This document shows positions 33,228 through 44,158 of a stretch of 64,000 nucleotides of DNA, in pieces. The stretch covers positions 3,844,001 through 3,908,000 of the forward strand of contig JAHYIO010000001.1 of the NCBI GenBank assembly GCA_020543525.1. Reading direction: 5' to 3'. The position numbers and the translations under genes were made by a program. The stretch's first letter is position 1; each line of letters begins with the position of its first letter. The notes beneath the pieces were generated by a model. It ran no database searches. It worked only from the letters and a program-made list of their open reading frames with translations, and was not told the DNA's origin. Source of the stretch: Coriolopsis trogii (taxonomy: Eukaryota > Basidiomycota > Agaricomycetes > Polyporales > Polyporaceae).

Positions 33228-34992
33228 CTACCCGATCGTCTTCTCCACATCGACACTCACTTGAATCCCGCTCATCGAGCTGGACAGGCCGACCGGTCCG
33301 TGGTACATGGCCTCGAGATCCTTCTGGGACAGTTCAAGGTTGTCCATCTCCAGACCACTGCTCGTCGTGCCTATCCCGTCGCCAATGACGCTCCCAATCG
33401 TGCTCAACACGACGCCCTGAGTACGCACAATCGCCCTTGAGCTTCCACGTCCTTGCAAACCGAAGCCGAAACCCAAACCAGAGAACGGTGAGCCTGGGCT
33501 CGACTTTGATGACGTGGGTCCGGCCGTGAAAGCGATAGTACCGGTGGACTGGTTGACTGTCTCGGAACCTCGCTCTCGAAGATCCAGGATAAGCCGGCAG
33601 GCGAGGACCGGGGAAAGCATGACGCTGAGCGGAATACAAATTGCGGATATGGCTTGACGAGGTCTTGATGTATGCGTTAGTGACCGCATACCTCTATTGC
33701 ATCAGTGGACTCACTGTAGGTAGAATATGCCGTTGACAAGATTCGCTATGGAAATCAAGATGTAATAGAAGACACCTGGACAGAGTGAGCGATAGTAGTT
33801 GGATTGCATACAACGAGACTCACCTTCACGGAGGAATGTCTGGATCAATCGACTACTAGGGCCACCGTTGCGACGACGGATGGTGATCGCTTTACCGACG
33901 GTCATGAAGGTGACAACAGTGTCATAGAGTAGAGGTGCGATCTGGCATGAATCGTTAGACGAGGTCAGAGACAATCGTGGTCAAGCAGCGTACAAAGAAT
34001 CCTAGGAGGACGTCAGGTAATGTTACAGCGAAAGAGGCCAGAAACGCCTACCGAGAAGATGCGCTGAGTGGGGTTTCGACATGGGGAGGCAAGGGCCGTA
34101 AGGGCTCTGGAAAAACCAACCGTCAGAATTGTGCCCTTGCAGACCATATGGACAACTCACGCCGAACGGTACAAATGGCAAGACTGTCATGGTATATGTC
34201 AGTGCAGGGACCGACTCGAAGCGTCATAACTCACGAAGCATCTGCGAGGTGGCGACATAGAGCTGGTATACGACGACGCCGGCCAATGCTGACACAAGAA
34301 AGACGAGTACGTAAATGTTGCGGTTGAAGAAGGCGTATGTCCTGATTAAGAGGATGCACTCTGCAGCCACCTGGTTCCACATTGCCAGAGCAACGGGAAT
34401 CTGAACATGAAGGCCAATTGGTTAACCAGATAGATCGTTGACCGGCGACCGGACTTGCCTTAAATATCCGCTCGCACTCCTCCAGCGTGTGGTTGGTGCA
34501 GAACGCGAACAGTAGATAGGGAACAACGGCCAGAACCCAGTATCTGTCTCAAGTTCAGTATCCAAATGGACATGGTTGAAAATCAAACACTGACCGGCAA
34601 AAGAGGTAGGCGACTTTGACTGGCGTCCAGTTCGTCTTCCAGATCTACGGATGCACCCTCAGAGACACGTCGCCTGGACAGATACAGAGGATACATACGA
34701 AGCGCCACTCGCGTTGTAGACCAAAAAACCAGTCCCAGACGACGATGGCATCTACCCATGATCATCATCAGACAAAATGACCGTTGACGGAAGTCAATCA
34801 AGCGTACACATCGCTAGAACCGGCGCGTGAGTGATCTCAAGAGTTTCAACAGGGGGTCAAAGGGACGTACCACAAAAATGAACTTGTGTGCTGTGTCGAT
34901 GGAGGTTAATCGTCAGTGAACGTGACACGCAACGGAACGACGTACACGAAGATGAAGTGGATAGCGGTCTCTGGGGTGTCCACGGGCGGCAT
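33228..34992 (-). CDS. DUF6533-type multi-pass membrane protein
   Basis: Minus-strand exons assemble into hydrophobic helices of the basidiomycete DUF6533 family: AIVVWDWFFGLQREWRF, then IWKTNWTPVKVAYLF, YWVLAVVPYLLFAFC, NQVAAECILLIRTYAFF, IYVLVFLVSALAGVVVYQLY, then LLYDTVVTFMTVGKAI, GVFYYILISIANLVNGIFY and AISAICIPLSVMLSPVLACRLILDL. That is about seven membrane spans and a polar C-tail ending at the stop 33228-33230. The start at 34992 (MPPVDTPETAIHFIF) is likely, but the first one or two introns are not firmly placed. One intron near 34458 uses a GC donor (AAG|GCAAGT). The family is expanded in mushrooms and has no established function; receptor-like topology is an inference. Confidence 0.75.
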
Positions 34993-35823
34993 GTTGGCTG
35001 CGGTTGTCCTCGCTGTCTGGGACGGTCAGGATGGACCAGAGGGCGTCCGGCTAAGGGGGAGGGAGAGGGGGGAGAGGAAGAAGAGAGACAGCGAGGGAGG
35101 CGAGCAAGCCCGGTGGGGGATGGGATATACATGCACGCTGGACGGGGTGCGCGGATGAGCTCACCGAAGCGAGGAAAATAGAAGACGGTCGTCGAACGTC
35201 AGAAGGCATGCGCCCCGACTGCTCTCGCTGTCTCGCTGCCTCGATATGGAGCCCCCCTGCCCCGAATCGGCCGCAGAAGGCGAGCAGCAGCCGTGCATGT
35301 CCCCATATGGCGCCCACCCCGTGCGCCACAACGCTACCGCGTCACGAGGCTTGTCCAATGCGGACACGAACGAGCTCTCCTCCGCGGCGATACTCTTCCC
35401 CTCCCACCCCGCCGTCCTCGCGTCCTCGCCAGCCGCACCCATACTCCCTCCGTGCTCCTACGCGACGCCAGGCCACCGCGATGGGCACGGACAGCACAGA
35501 AGGGCGCACCGTTCGTGCGCGACAGTCCTCCTCCCTTTCCGGGCGGCGCACCTCCGTATCCGGAAGCGAACGGGCTCCCAACGAGAGGCGCCACGATGCC
35601 TTCCTCTCGCCGCCGAACGGCCATGGCCTAGTCCGGCGGGATCACATCGAGCAACAGAGCAAGCGTGCGCCCGTCCCACGCCGGCCGTGCGTCGCTGCCT
35701 TCAAGGGGCGATCGGTCTGTGAAAAGCATTCGAGCAGAAACAAGCAGTGTCGATTGCAACGCGCACCGCGGGGGCCATACAATACATCCAGCTGCCTCTT
35801 GCTCCGTCAGCAGCATGTGCTGT
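34993..35823. other. GC-rich gap between ALG9 and the DUF6533 gene
   Basis: Several overlapping frames of 70-220 codons exist on both strands because the sequence is GC-rich, but none shows a motif, and none is favoured by splicing. It should contain the ALG9 3' UTR and the DUF6533 promoter. Confidence 0.3.
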
Positions 35824-38346
35824 CTACTGCGCGCCCACCATGTGCGCCCGCTCCTTTTGGGCCACGTTCGCCTTATGCCTGAGCAGGCAGAACTCCCCGT
35901 ACGAGTTCTGCATCTGCCACAGCTCTCCCGGCATCCACAGCGTCCGCGACAGCAGCGACGAGTGTCTCGCGTCCAAGAACGGCTGGCACTCCACACGCGC
36001 CCACGTCCCCTCGTCGGCCACATACCGCGGTTCGTACCGCGCCTCCGTCGGGTGCGCAGGGAAATCCAGGTCCAGCATGTAGTCGCACGCATCCACGTCA
36101 ACCTGCAGGACGGGAAGCAGAAACCACCTCGTCAGCGTTTCTCCGCAACTTCACTGCCTCCGACCACGACCGGGCTACGGCACTCACATAGAACTCCGGA
36201 GCCTCCTGGTTCAAGTCGTTCAGCGCACTGGGCACGGCCATCGTCCCCTTCAACCGCTCGAGCAGCCCCCCGCCCCGCGCCGTCTCTTTGAAATGCCCAG
36301 GCAGCATCCCGTCGAACTCGCTCTTGACCCAGTCCACGCGCACCCCGTCGGGCACGAGGAAGTGTCCCGGGAACCGGTACCACTCCTTGCCCACGCACAG
36401 ACGCAGGCCCCAGTACTCGATCAGGCTGATATCGATCCGCACCTGGTCCTTCCCCTCGTCCGATTCCCGTTTGCCTGCCTTGCGCGCGTCACCGTCCAAG
36501 TGGACCGGGGGCAGGACGATCTGTCCGGTTGCGTTCAGCAGCCGGGGCACCTCGGCCGCTTCCAGCGCGAACGTGACCGACATCGGCGAGTGGTAGTACT
36601 TCCAGTTCGCCATGATCCGTGAGATGGACAGCACGCACGTCGTCGCGACCACCGAGAGCGTGAACTGGCTGAACATCGACGCCTGCGAAGCCTGTAGGAC
36701 GTAGAGTTCAATATGTCACTCCTTGCTGGCCGACCGCCCGGTCTGAAATGGTACGCACCCTGTATGGCGACTTGGTCGCGGCAATAAAGGCCGTCTCGAG
36801 CCAGCCACGGACCAAGTATACGGTGACAGCGGCGTTGAAGCATATCAGAGGGTAGATCGGATACATGAACCGCTCCTCCTTGTGCTTCTGCGCCGTCATG
36901 ATCGCAGCCCATACGTACGCCGGTGCCAGCCGGACAGCCAGCAGTACGTACGGCGAGCTCTGGTTCACATAAGTGCGACGCTCCCCAAGCCGCTTGTTGT
37001 CGAACCGGTACGTCACCGCCAGCGCCGGAAGCGCGAGGAGCGCGAACGGGACCAGCACGTTGAAGTTCAGGAGCAGGTTTGACAAGTAGAAGTGGACGGG
37101 TTCCGTGCCGTATAATTCAGGTCCCCGCTGTGCGTCAGGGAAGACGTTGTACTTGACGATGTTCCAGGGCACTATGGACAGCTTGCCGTAGAACATGGTG
37201 TCAAGAGCGACCACAGGCACCTATCGTGAGAGATGCAGTGAACAGGCATGCGATAGACACGAACAGAGGTAGGATGGAACGCACGAGTAATAGAGCGGCG
37301 ACGCCGCCGCAAGTGGCCATCCGCTTCCATCGGCCGGCCAGCCACGAGAAGTGAGTCTCCGGTGTGACAACGTCCGCACCAGTCAAGAAGAGCTCTTCGA
37401 AGACGAAGGGGACAGCCACAGCCAGTGCGAATGGCCAGCCTATGATCGCACCCGCGGCAAAAGCGAGGGTAGCGAAGAGTGTGCGACGCTTGTTGCTGCT
37501 GCTTGGGCGCTGGAGCGCATACGCGAACGCAAGCGTATTCGCATACATGGAAAAGGACGAAGGGAGGAATGCTGTGAAGCTGAGATGAGATTCTCTTCGT
37601 TCCATACGAAGTATGGGTACGAACATGCGGACGCGATCCACATCCCGGCGTTGAAGAGCAGCATGAAGAAGACGTATCGTCCTACACGGTAGTTGACGTT
37701 CTCGACCACGGCGCGATAGAAGGTGACTTCGCATAACGAGGAGGTGATCGCCAAGGATATGCGCACTGCGAAGAACGCAGGCCGCTAGAATCGGACTCGC
37801 TGTTCAGATTATCAAACGGGCGTTCTCCAGGACACACTGACCTTTTCGGGTCCTATAAAAGTCGAGGAAATCTGCACAGGGAGATAGTGGAGGAGTATAT
37901 AGGCCCAACTCCGGATGGAGTACTCAGGAGAGGTCTCCCAGGTCTGGAAGCCATAGCCTTTCCATAGATAATGCAATGGTTCCCAGAAGTTAAACACTAC
38001 AAGCTCGCCGTAAGTTGTCTAGATGTGGAGGTGATGAGTTGGGGGACACACCCTCGTCGCAGTCTTGTATCCCACTGTACATTGCACCCGCTACACGCAC
38101 GAGGAGCATGATGCGCAGTGCCGCTGACCAGCTCGGACACCAAGGCGCGCGCTGAGCTCTAGGATGTGGCTCTCACTGCTGCAACCGCGCAGCATAGTAC
38201 GTGACGACGCACCTCCGGAGCTGGTCCTGGAGAAGGCCAGCATGACGATTCCTCGTGGACTTGGCCGGAGTGGACGTAGAGTTGTTGGTAGGTCGCCGGA
38301 AGCTGATGGTTTGTATGTTGGCGTTCGGCTGCACGCCTGTAGACAT
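35824..38346 (-). CDS. ALG9: ALG9-type alpha-1,2-mannosyltransferase (GT22)
   Basis: Adds two alpha-1,2 mannoses to the dolichol-linked N-glycan precursor in the ER lumen, using dolichyl-phosphate mannose. The start at 38346 (MSTGVQPNAN) is followed by an intron and APWCPSWSAALRIMLLVRV; the luminal hallmark QDCDEVFNFWEPLHYL spans the next intron, then GYGFQTWETSPEYSIRSWAY. The GT22 signature HKEERFMYPIYPL is at about 36850-36895, and the C-terminal luminal domain ends LLRHKANVAQKERAH before the stop at 35824. About eight exons; many hydrophobic segments as expected for an ER multi-pass enzyme. An in-frame ATG at 38460 would add 38 residues and is a possible alternative start. It shares a divergent 5' region with the orphan gene to the right. 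Confidence 0.92.
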
Positions 38347-38868
38347 GGCTGAGACTGCGCTGGAGAGAGTCTCAGATGTCAGGCAAGTACGTGCTAAAGG
38401 AGGTGTCGGGCTCGGTCGGCTGCAGCTGGAGATGTAAGTCCGAGGGTGGCTGCAGCTCACGCGCTTGCCACGTCGTGACGTCGTCGTGACCGCGACGCGT
38501 TCCGATCCGGACGCGTCGTTCCAGCGTCTATTTCAGCACGCGTCTCATGAGCGCACTTGCTGGATCTCGTGGCCGCCTTCCTCTCGATATGTTTGTTGGC
38601 CCATCGTCACCGCTTGCAGCCCTCGTATACATGAACAGAATAGAGCCCGCGTCATGGACACATAAGCTCTGGACGAGCGGTGTGTTTGAGCGTGCTAGAG
38701 ACTCCACCGGACCTTCGCCGACCGAGACGTTGTTCGGGACCCGAGGCTGGCGGGCGACCCCCAAGTACTCAGTACTCCCGCCAGCCTCCTCCAGCTTCTC
38801 CCATCTGTACTTGACTACCACCGACGCTCTTTTCCTGACTCCATTCCCCTCTTCGCCCACTCTCAGCC
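38347..38868. promoter_or_regulatory. Divergent intergenic region between ALG9 and the 782-aa orphan gene
   Basis: The region must hold both 5' UTRs and promoters. A plus-strand frame of 139 codons (38547-38966) overlaps the orphan gene start in another frame and is not supported by any motif. No specific factor site recognised. Confidence 0.5.
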
Positions 38869-41217
38869 ATGGACATACACCAGACATCTCTCCGCCGCCC
38901 GCACAATTGGACCGTCCTTCAGGCTCTCGAGACTCTCAGTCCCCCAAGTCCTTCGTCCAGTCTTGATGCCCTCACCTCTCTGGCCAGTTCAGGCGAGATT
39001 CCGATCTTTCTTCACTACGGCTGCGAGCAAGATAGCAGACACTCCGTAATTCTTGATGCTACCAGTCTCCCACCTCCTCCGTCCCTAGGCGCCTTATTGA
39101 AGCCGAGCTCCAGCATGACTACTATTCAGTCAACCAACACCTTTGGATTGCCTGGTGGCTCCAAAGCTCGGGTGAGGACCGTGCTTACAGAATCGCCATC
39201 CTCGGACAGTGCAAGTGAGCGTACGACCCTATCGTCTTCTTTGCGCGCCCCTTCCCCTAGTCCGAGCCACCTTACAGTGAGGCCCAGCCGGAGCGGAGGC
39301 TATTGGCGCAACAGATTCTCCACGGTCTCAGATCTCACTGTTCTGACGGCACTCAGCGACGAGGACTCTCAAGCGGCTGGCGAAAATTCCCCTCTGGAAC
39401 AATCAACGACCGGCTTCTGTCGACCATCGCCAAGTGTTCCCCATTCTATCTGCGCCTCGGACTCTATTGTCATCTCCCCTGCAGAAGACGATGCACACAA
39501 TCAGTATCCACCTCAGACTGTATTTGAAGGATTCAGATTCCCTAGTATGCATTTCGCGGCGGCTGATAGCACAACGCAGCTGCTGGCGGATGGTTCACCT
39601 CCTGGCTCCTGGTCGTCGATCTCGTCCTCTCTCGTTGCTCGTCGAAGCGTATCTCCCTCGCCTTCGATACAAAGTAATGCTAGCTTCGAGAACTTTGCCG
39701 TGGCTCCTACTATCAGCTTCCGATCTCCTCTCCTGCGAAATACCGTGAACACCTTCGACGCTCTTGTTTCTGCTCCCCATCCCCATCGCGATATATCCAA
39801 ACAGGCGCGTCTCTTTTTGTCTCCACAGCCACTCGATCCTTCCTGCGACCCCATACCCATCAAACCTCAACCTACCAACGTTCACCTCTGTCCGCCTCTG
39901 CCTTACGCGTCGACAGAGTCTGTCTCCGGTCTCAGCTCTGGCTCTGGTTCCGGGCACTCGCTGGCATGCAAGACTGGGAACACTCTTACTGAGCTACCCG
40001 ACGTTCTCGGCTGGTTGCGGGACATCTGCATCGAGCTGTGGATCGATCAAGAGGGATTTCGTGCGATTCGACCCAAGTACCGTCTCGTCGGATATACGCC
40101 TGCACCGCCTTCCTCTTCGGCGAACGAGCTCCTTGATGCGTTGACACATGGCGTCGCAATGTTTCGTCCGGTGCGACGCGTGACTTCGACCTACCACCAC
40201 GGGACTCTAGACTCGACTCCCGTCCTCCGTCGTCTGACCCTGGCAGATAGCGAAGACAAGGATTACATCTCCCGACAAGCTAGCCTCACCATTCGCGCGA
40301 ACGGTATCTACTCCGTCACCGGCACGGAGTCGTTCGAAGACCACAGCAGCAGTCCCGCCGCAGGCCTCGCGCACGTGGCCGGTCACCTCCTGCACCTCAC
40401 ATCCGACGCGCATTCGGGCCCGCACCAGCTGCAGTGGCGGTTTGAGTACGCCGTGGAGGACAGAAAATCGGACGCGGGCCGCTTGATGCCAGGCGAGAAG
40501 ACGCTCACGCCGCTCGGCTTCTCGTGCTCCCCAGGGCTCCTCCATCCCTCACACGGCAAGCGCATCCGGCTCATCCACGTCCTCAAGAAGACCATCGTGC
40601 CCAAGCTCGCCGCCGAGCGGCTGTCTCCCGGGATACCCGTCGCGCTTGATACGGAGATCGGGGATCAGTGCGCCACCTCGGACGAGTTTGAAGACTGTAG
40701 CAAAGCGGATCTCTGTCGCTCGCTGCCTCCCGGTGGGACGACACACAGGCAGACTCGCTCGTCGGAACATTCGCCTGCTCCCCACGCGCTCGGACTCGAC
40801 ACGGACGAGAAGACGGGCAGCCCGAGGCAGAGAGCCAGGCGGGCGTCCCTCTCGGGGGCCATCCAGCAGCTCCAGCCTGTCCCTCTAGATTTTCCGACCG
40901 CCGTGCCCTCTCAAACCCAGGCCCAGGCCCAGGTCCAGCTGGGGAGGGGGGGTGGCCACGGCCCCAGCCTCCATGCAGTGACGCACTCGACCATGTCCTC
41001 TACGAAGCTGTCGCGACATATCCTCTCGCGCGAGGAGCTGGCGGCGATCCTGTCGTCGTTCCCTTCGCCTGCGGACCCTCTCGAACCTCTGGCTCGAGGA
41101 GCTGGGGATGGAGATGCGACTCCCGCGATCAGGCCGCTGAGCCCGCCGAGTTACTATCGGCACCGACGGAACGGGTCTTCGCTGGCCGGGGTGGACGAGA
41201 TGGGGGTCGTGGTGTGA
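38869..41217 (+). CDS. Conserved-looking orphan, 782 aa, intronless, Ser/Pro-rich
   Basis: An uninterrupted frame from ATG 38869 to the stop at 41215-41217, the only plus-strand gene in the right half. Residues 1-360 are Ser/Thr/Pro-rich with scattered acidic runs (ALSDEDSQAAGENS) typical of disordered, phosphorylated regions. Residues about 375-590 look folded: GWLRDICIELWIDQEGFRAI, PKYRLVGYT, RQASLTIRANGIYSVTGTE, LQWRFEYAVEDRKSD, and FSCSPGLLHPSHGKRIRLIH. The rest is again polar with a Gln/Ala run and a short helix near LSREELAAILSSF. No known motif, signal peptide or membrane span. I do not recognise the family; the folded middle may be a basidiomycete-specific domain. Confidence 0.8.
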   Translation: MDIHQTSLRRPHNWTVLQALETLSPPSPSSSLDALTSLASSGEIPIFLHYGCEQDSRHSVILDATSLPPPPSLGALLKPSSSMTTIQSTNTFGLPGGSKARVRTVLTESPSSDSASERTTLSSSLRAPSPSPSHLTVRPSRSGGYWRNRFSTVSDLTVLTALSDEDSQAAGENSPLEQSTTGFCRPSPSVPHSICASDSIVISPAEDDAHNQYPPQTVFEGFRFPSMHFAAADSTTQLLADGSPPGSWSSISSSLVARRSVSPSPSIQSNASFENFAVAPTISFRSPLLRNTVNTFDALVSAPHPHRDISKQARLFLSPQPLDPSCDPIPIKPQPTNVHLCPPLPYASTESVSGLSSGSGSGHSLACKTGNTLTELPDVLGWLRDICIELWIDQEGFRAIRPKYRLVGYTPAPPSSSANELLDALTHGVAMFRPVRRVTSTYHHGTLDSTPVLRRLTLADSEDKDYISRQASLTIRANGIYSVTGTESFEDHSSSPAAGLAHVAGHLLHLTSDAHSGPHQLQWRFEYAVEDRKSDAGRLMPGEKTLTPLGFSCSPGLLHPSHGKRIRLIHVLKKTIVPKLAAERLSPGIPVALDTEIGDQCATSDEFEDCSKADLCRSLPPGGTTHRQTRSSEHSPAPHALGLDTDEKTGSPRQRARRASLSGAIQQLQPVPLDFPTAVPSQTQAQAQVQLGRGGGHGPSLHAVTHSTMSSTKLSRHILSREELAAILSSFPSPADPLEPLARGAGDGDATPAIRPLSPPSYYRHRRNGSSLAGVDEMGVVV

Positions 41218-41567
41218 CCTTCGCGGAGGGGGAGGGGGGAGAGACTTTGCCGTTGTCGAACGCCATAATTCGTGGCAGGCATCACGATCGTTACGCATCC
41301 TCACAGTCTACTCACTACTTGACTCACATTAGAAGATGATAACTCATGCGAAACATGCCCGCGCGGAATCCTATCGCCGTGTCAATCTGTTTGCATTTCG
41401 AGTCATGAAGGGACTCTGCACGGCGGATGGACATGCGTACATACATACATGCGTCACCGCAAGAGGCATACTTGGCGCATACAGCCACTCAAAATCCGAT
41501 GGCAACACGTCCACCCCTTCCTCCACCATCCAGCGCCGTCCAAGCTACTGTCCAGATAGAGTTGCTG
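41218..41567. other. Convergent 3' spacer
   Basis: Lies between the 3' ends of the orphan gene and the permease gene. No gene seen. Confidence 0.4.
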
Positions 41568-43952
41568 CTACCTTCCCGTCAACCGAATCTCGAGCCATCT
41601 CAGCGGCGGGTACGTCACCGCCGCAAAGCCCGCCGCAAGCTGCAATGGATCGAGGAAGATTGGGTTAGCACCGCTGGATCTCGCGCGGGACAACGTTGTT
41701 CGGGCGCCTGGACGCCCAAACATTCGAAGCGAGATATGATATGCATGAATGATCAGGCGCATACCGCCCCCAGAATATGGCCAGTATCTTGTCCTGACCT
41801 GTCTCCTTTCTAGCCATATTCCGGACCAGAAGATGATAGAGATCGAGGAGGAAGAGTCCCTCCTGAGATGTTCTGGTCCGGAACATAAGGACGGCAACAG
41901 CGTTCCGGACATATTCTGTTTGGTCCAGGCCAACACTGGTGTGTCGCGAGAGATAGTAACAGAGGAGAAGAAGCGAAGGGAGAGAGCTGGTCGTTTCCGC
42001 ACCTCGAACCCCAAGTCGGCCCCGAACTCGGCACCCGCGTCTTTCCCTAGAGGGCCAGTGTACCACACTTCGGACATACCCACGACCGCACCGGCGACCC
42101 CAAAGCAGCCGGCAAGGACACCGGCTGCGCCTATCGGTAGTCTGAAACGCAGTGGTGAGCATTGTCCAACAAGCGTGCATGCATGTCTCGTGGCATGCAT
42201 TCATGCATCACGTCGAGATCGATTCACACCGCGTATTAGCACTCACCGGCTTGGCGTATCCCAGTCATCCAGGTTGTACCCCACCCCGCCAAGGGGGCCG
42301 CCTCGGCCGGGGCGTCTGAAGAGGAAGTGCTCCTCGGCGACGATGACGACGAAGAAGGCGGTCCAGTACGAGAGGATGCTGAGGAAATTGGAGAGGATCT
42401 CGGAGAAGTGCTCGCGGCCAGCGACGCCCGCGACGGTGTAGATCACGAACGCCAGGAACGTCCAGAGGAACCGGGGCACCATCGCGAACGGCCGCCCGAG
42501 CGACTGCATCGCGAGCCCCGCACTGTACGTGTTCGGGATATTGTTCGCACTGCGATACGGGTGCGTATATCCGAGTCAGCCACACGCCGTCCGTGGTACC
42601 ATCTTGGGTGACACGTGGAGAGGAAACAGGGGCGAACTCACACGACGGAGAGACCGAGGAGGACGAGGAGGAACTTGCCGAATCCGCCCCAGGGGGAGAG
42701 AACCTGGGCGACCAGCCCGCCCGTGCTGCCTTCTGTGTATGCTTGTACATACACAGGGTCCGTGATGGTCATCAAAGCAGCACCAAGGATCTCCACGAAG
42801 CAGATGGGGATCCACAGGCCAAAGAAGGTCAACAGGAATACCTTCCTGCTGGACGTGTCCGCTGGAAGCCTGCAATTGTAGTCAGCCGCCACCGGCGCCC
42901 ACTGCAAGCGCAAGTCGGTCAGAGACGGCTTCTCTCGCCTGGCGTCATGGAGCTCACGCCAGTAAAGGACCCAAACACGATCCCTCCGAAACTGAGGATG
43001 TCGGCGGAGAGCGCTCTGCCCGAGTCTTCGAGCGGTTTTTGCGCGACCGTGTCGAACCCCGCGTGTCCCCCGAGGCCCCAGAGGAACATGACGATGACGA
43101 AGATCACGATCCACGCATACCGTTCATAGTAGTGCACGTAGTGGTACCCGACAAAGCACGGAATCAAGCTGAGGACTCCAATGATGATGATCCCTACCAC
43201 AAGAGGCAAGGTGCCGGGATTAATGGACGCGAGGGTCTGTCCACCGAGAATGACGGCTGTAACGGAGAACCCCAGCCTATAGTGCACATCAGCATTGAGT
43301 CACGCTGCTCGTCCGTATGATGACCGGTTGACACACGCAGAACGTACACTCACTGGGTGAGGATGTTCAGGATGGAGTAAATCGTGCCACCCACGTACCC
43401 GGAGCTGAACCGGGTTATGATCATAGTCCGCAGACCTGTCTTCGGGCCCAGCGTGCTGATGAATGCCGTTGCGATCCCGCCGAGCGCGCCGAAGCAGAGG
43501 ATCGTAGCGATGGCATGCCTAGCAATCAGGTTCAGGCTCAGTCCGGGCTGCAGTGTCGAGCCCAGGCTCGAAGGTACGTACGGGAGAGTGAGTGTGTAGA
43601 ATGCTTGGCCGAGCGTGCCGATGGGGATGGTAGTGAGGACCGTGTTGACAGACCACCACATCAACAGGCTATGCATGACACGTGAGGAGCGGAGCGGACG
43701 CGTCATCGGGCGCGCGACTGAATGCACTCACTTGTTCCACATATTCCTCGTCTCCCGCTGGTCTTCCGGCACGCGTTCCACCCCTCTTGCCTCCACCCCG
43801 CTAGCAAACAGTTTGGAGAGCAGAGGACCTAGCCGTCCGAAGCGTTTGACATAGACATCTTGCGGAGCAACCTTAGCTGCTGACACGGATCTCTCTAGAG
43901 CACTCGCGCCCTTCTCCCTATCCTGAGACAGATCTGAGTCGTGAGTGGACAT
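41568..43952 (-). CDS. Purine-cytosine permease, FCY2-like (NCS1 family)
   Basis: Imports purines/cytosine with protons across the plasma membrane. From ATG 43952 (MSTHDSDLSQDREKG) a cytosolic tail leads to RVPEDQRETRNMWNK, then membrane helices LLMWWSVNTVLTTIPIGTLG, IATILCFGALGGIATAF, RFSSGYVGGTIYSILN, GTLPLVVGIIIIGVLSLIPC, VIFVIVMFLWGLGG, WAPVAADYNCRLP, LLTFFGLWIPICFVEILGAA, NNIPNTYSAGLAMQSLG and RFLWTFLAFVIYTVAGV. The final intron is unusually long (42002-41640, 363 nt, against about 50-90 for the others); joining it gives the conserved tail LGFELAAGFAAVTYPPLRWL and RLTGR before the stop 41568-41570. FCY2/FCY21-type transporters also admit 5-fluorocytosine. Exact substrate is not deducible. 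Confidence 0.9.
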
Positions 43953-44158
43953 GCCAAGCGAGCTGGGGGAACAAAACTGAGATGTGGCCCTGACCGTGGC
44001 CTAAATGACCGGTTTCTGCAGGCGTCAGACTGGGGCGCAATGGCTCAGAACGCCCGTGTCGCTATTTTTGCAATCGAAGCCCTTCCATGCGCTGCTCAAT
44101 CATCCGGAGCGAAACCGTCCCGATATGTATTAGCGCCAAGTACAACAACAACACAAGT

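Noticed and set aside
35208..35882. 224-codon plus-strand frame
   Set aside because: Overlaps the ALG9 3' coding end antisense, Arg/Pro/Ser-rich from GC bias, no motif.
38547..38966. 139-codon frame before the orphan gene
   Set aside because: Overlaps the supported 782-aa frame in another register and has no recognisable domain.
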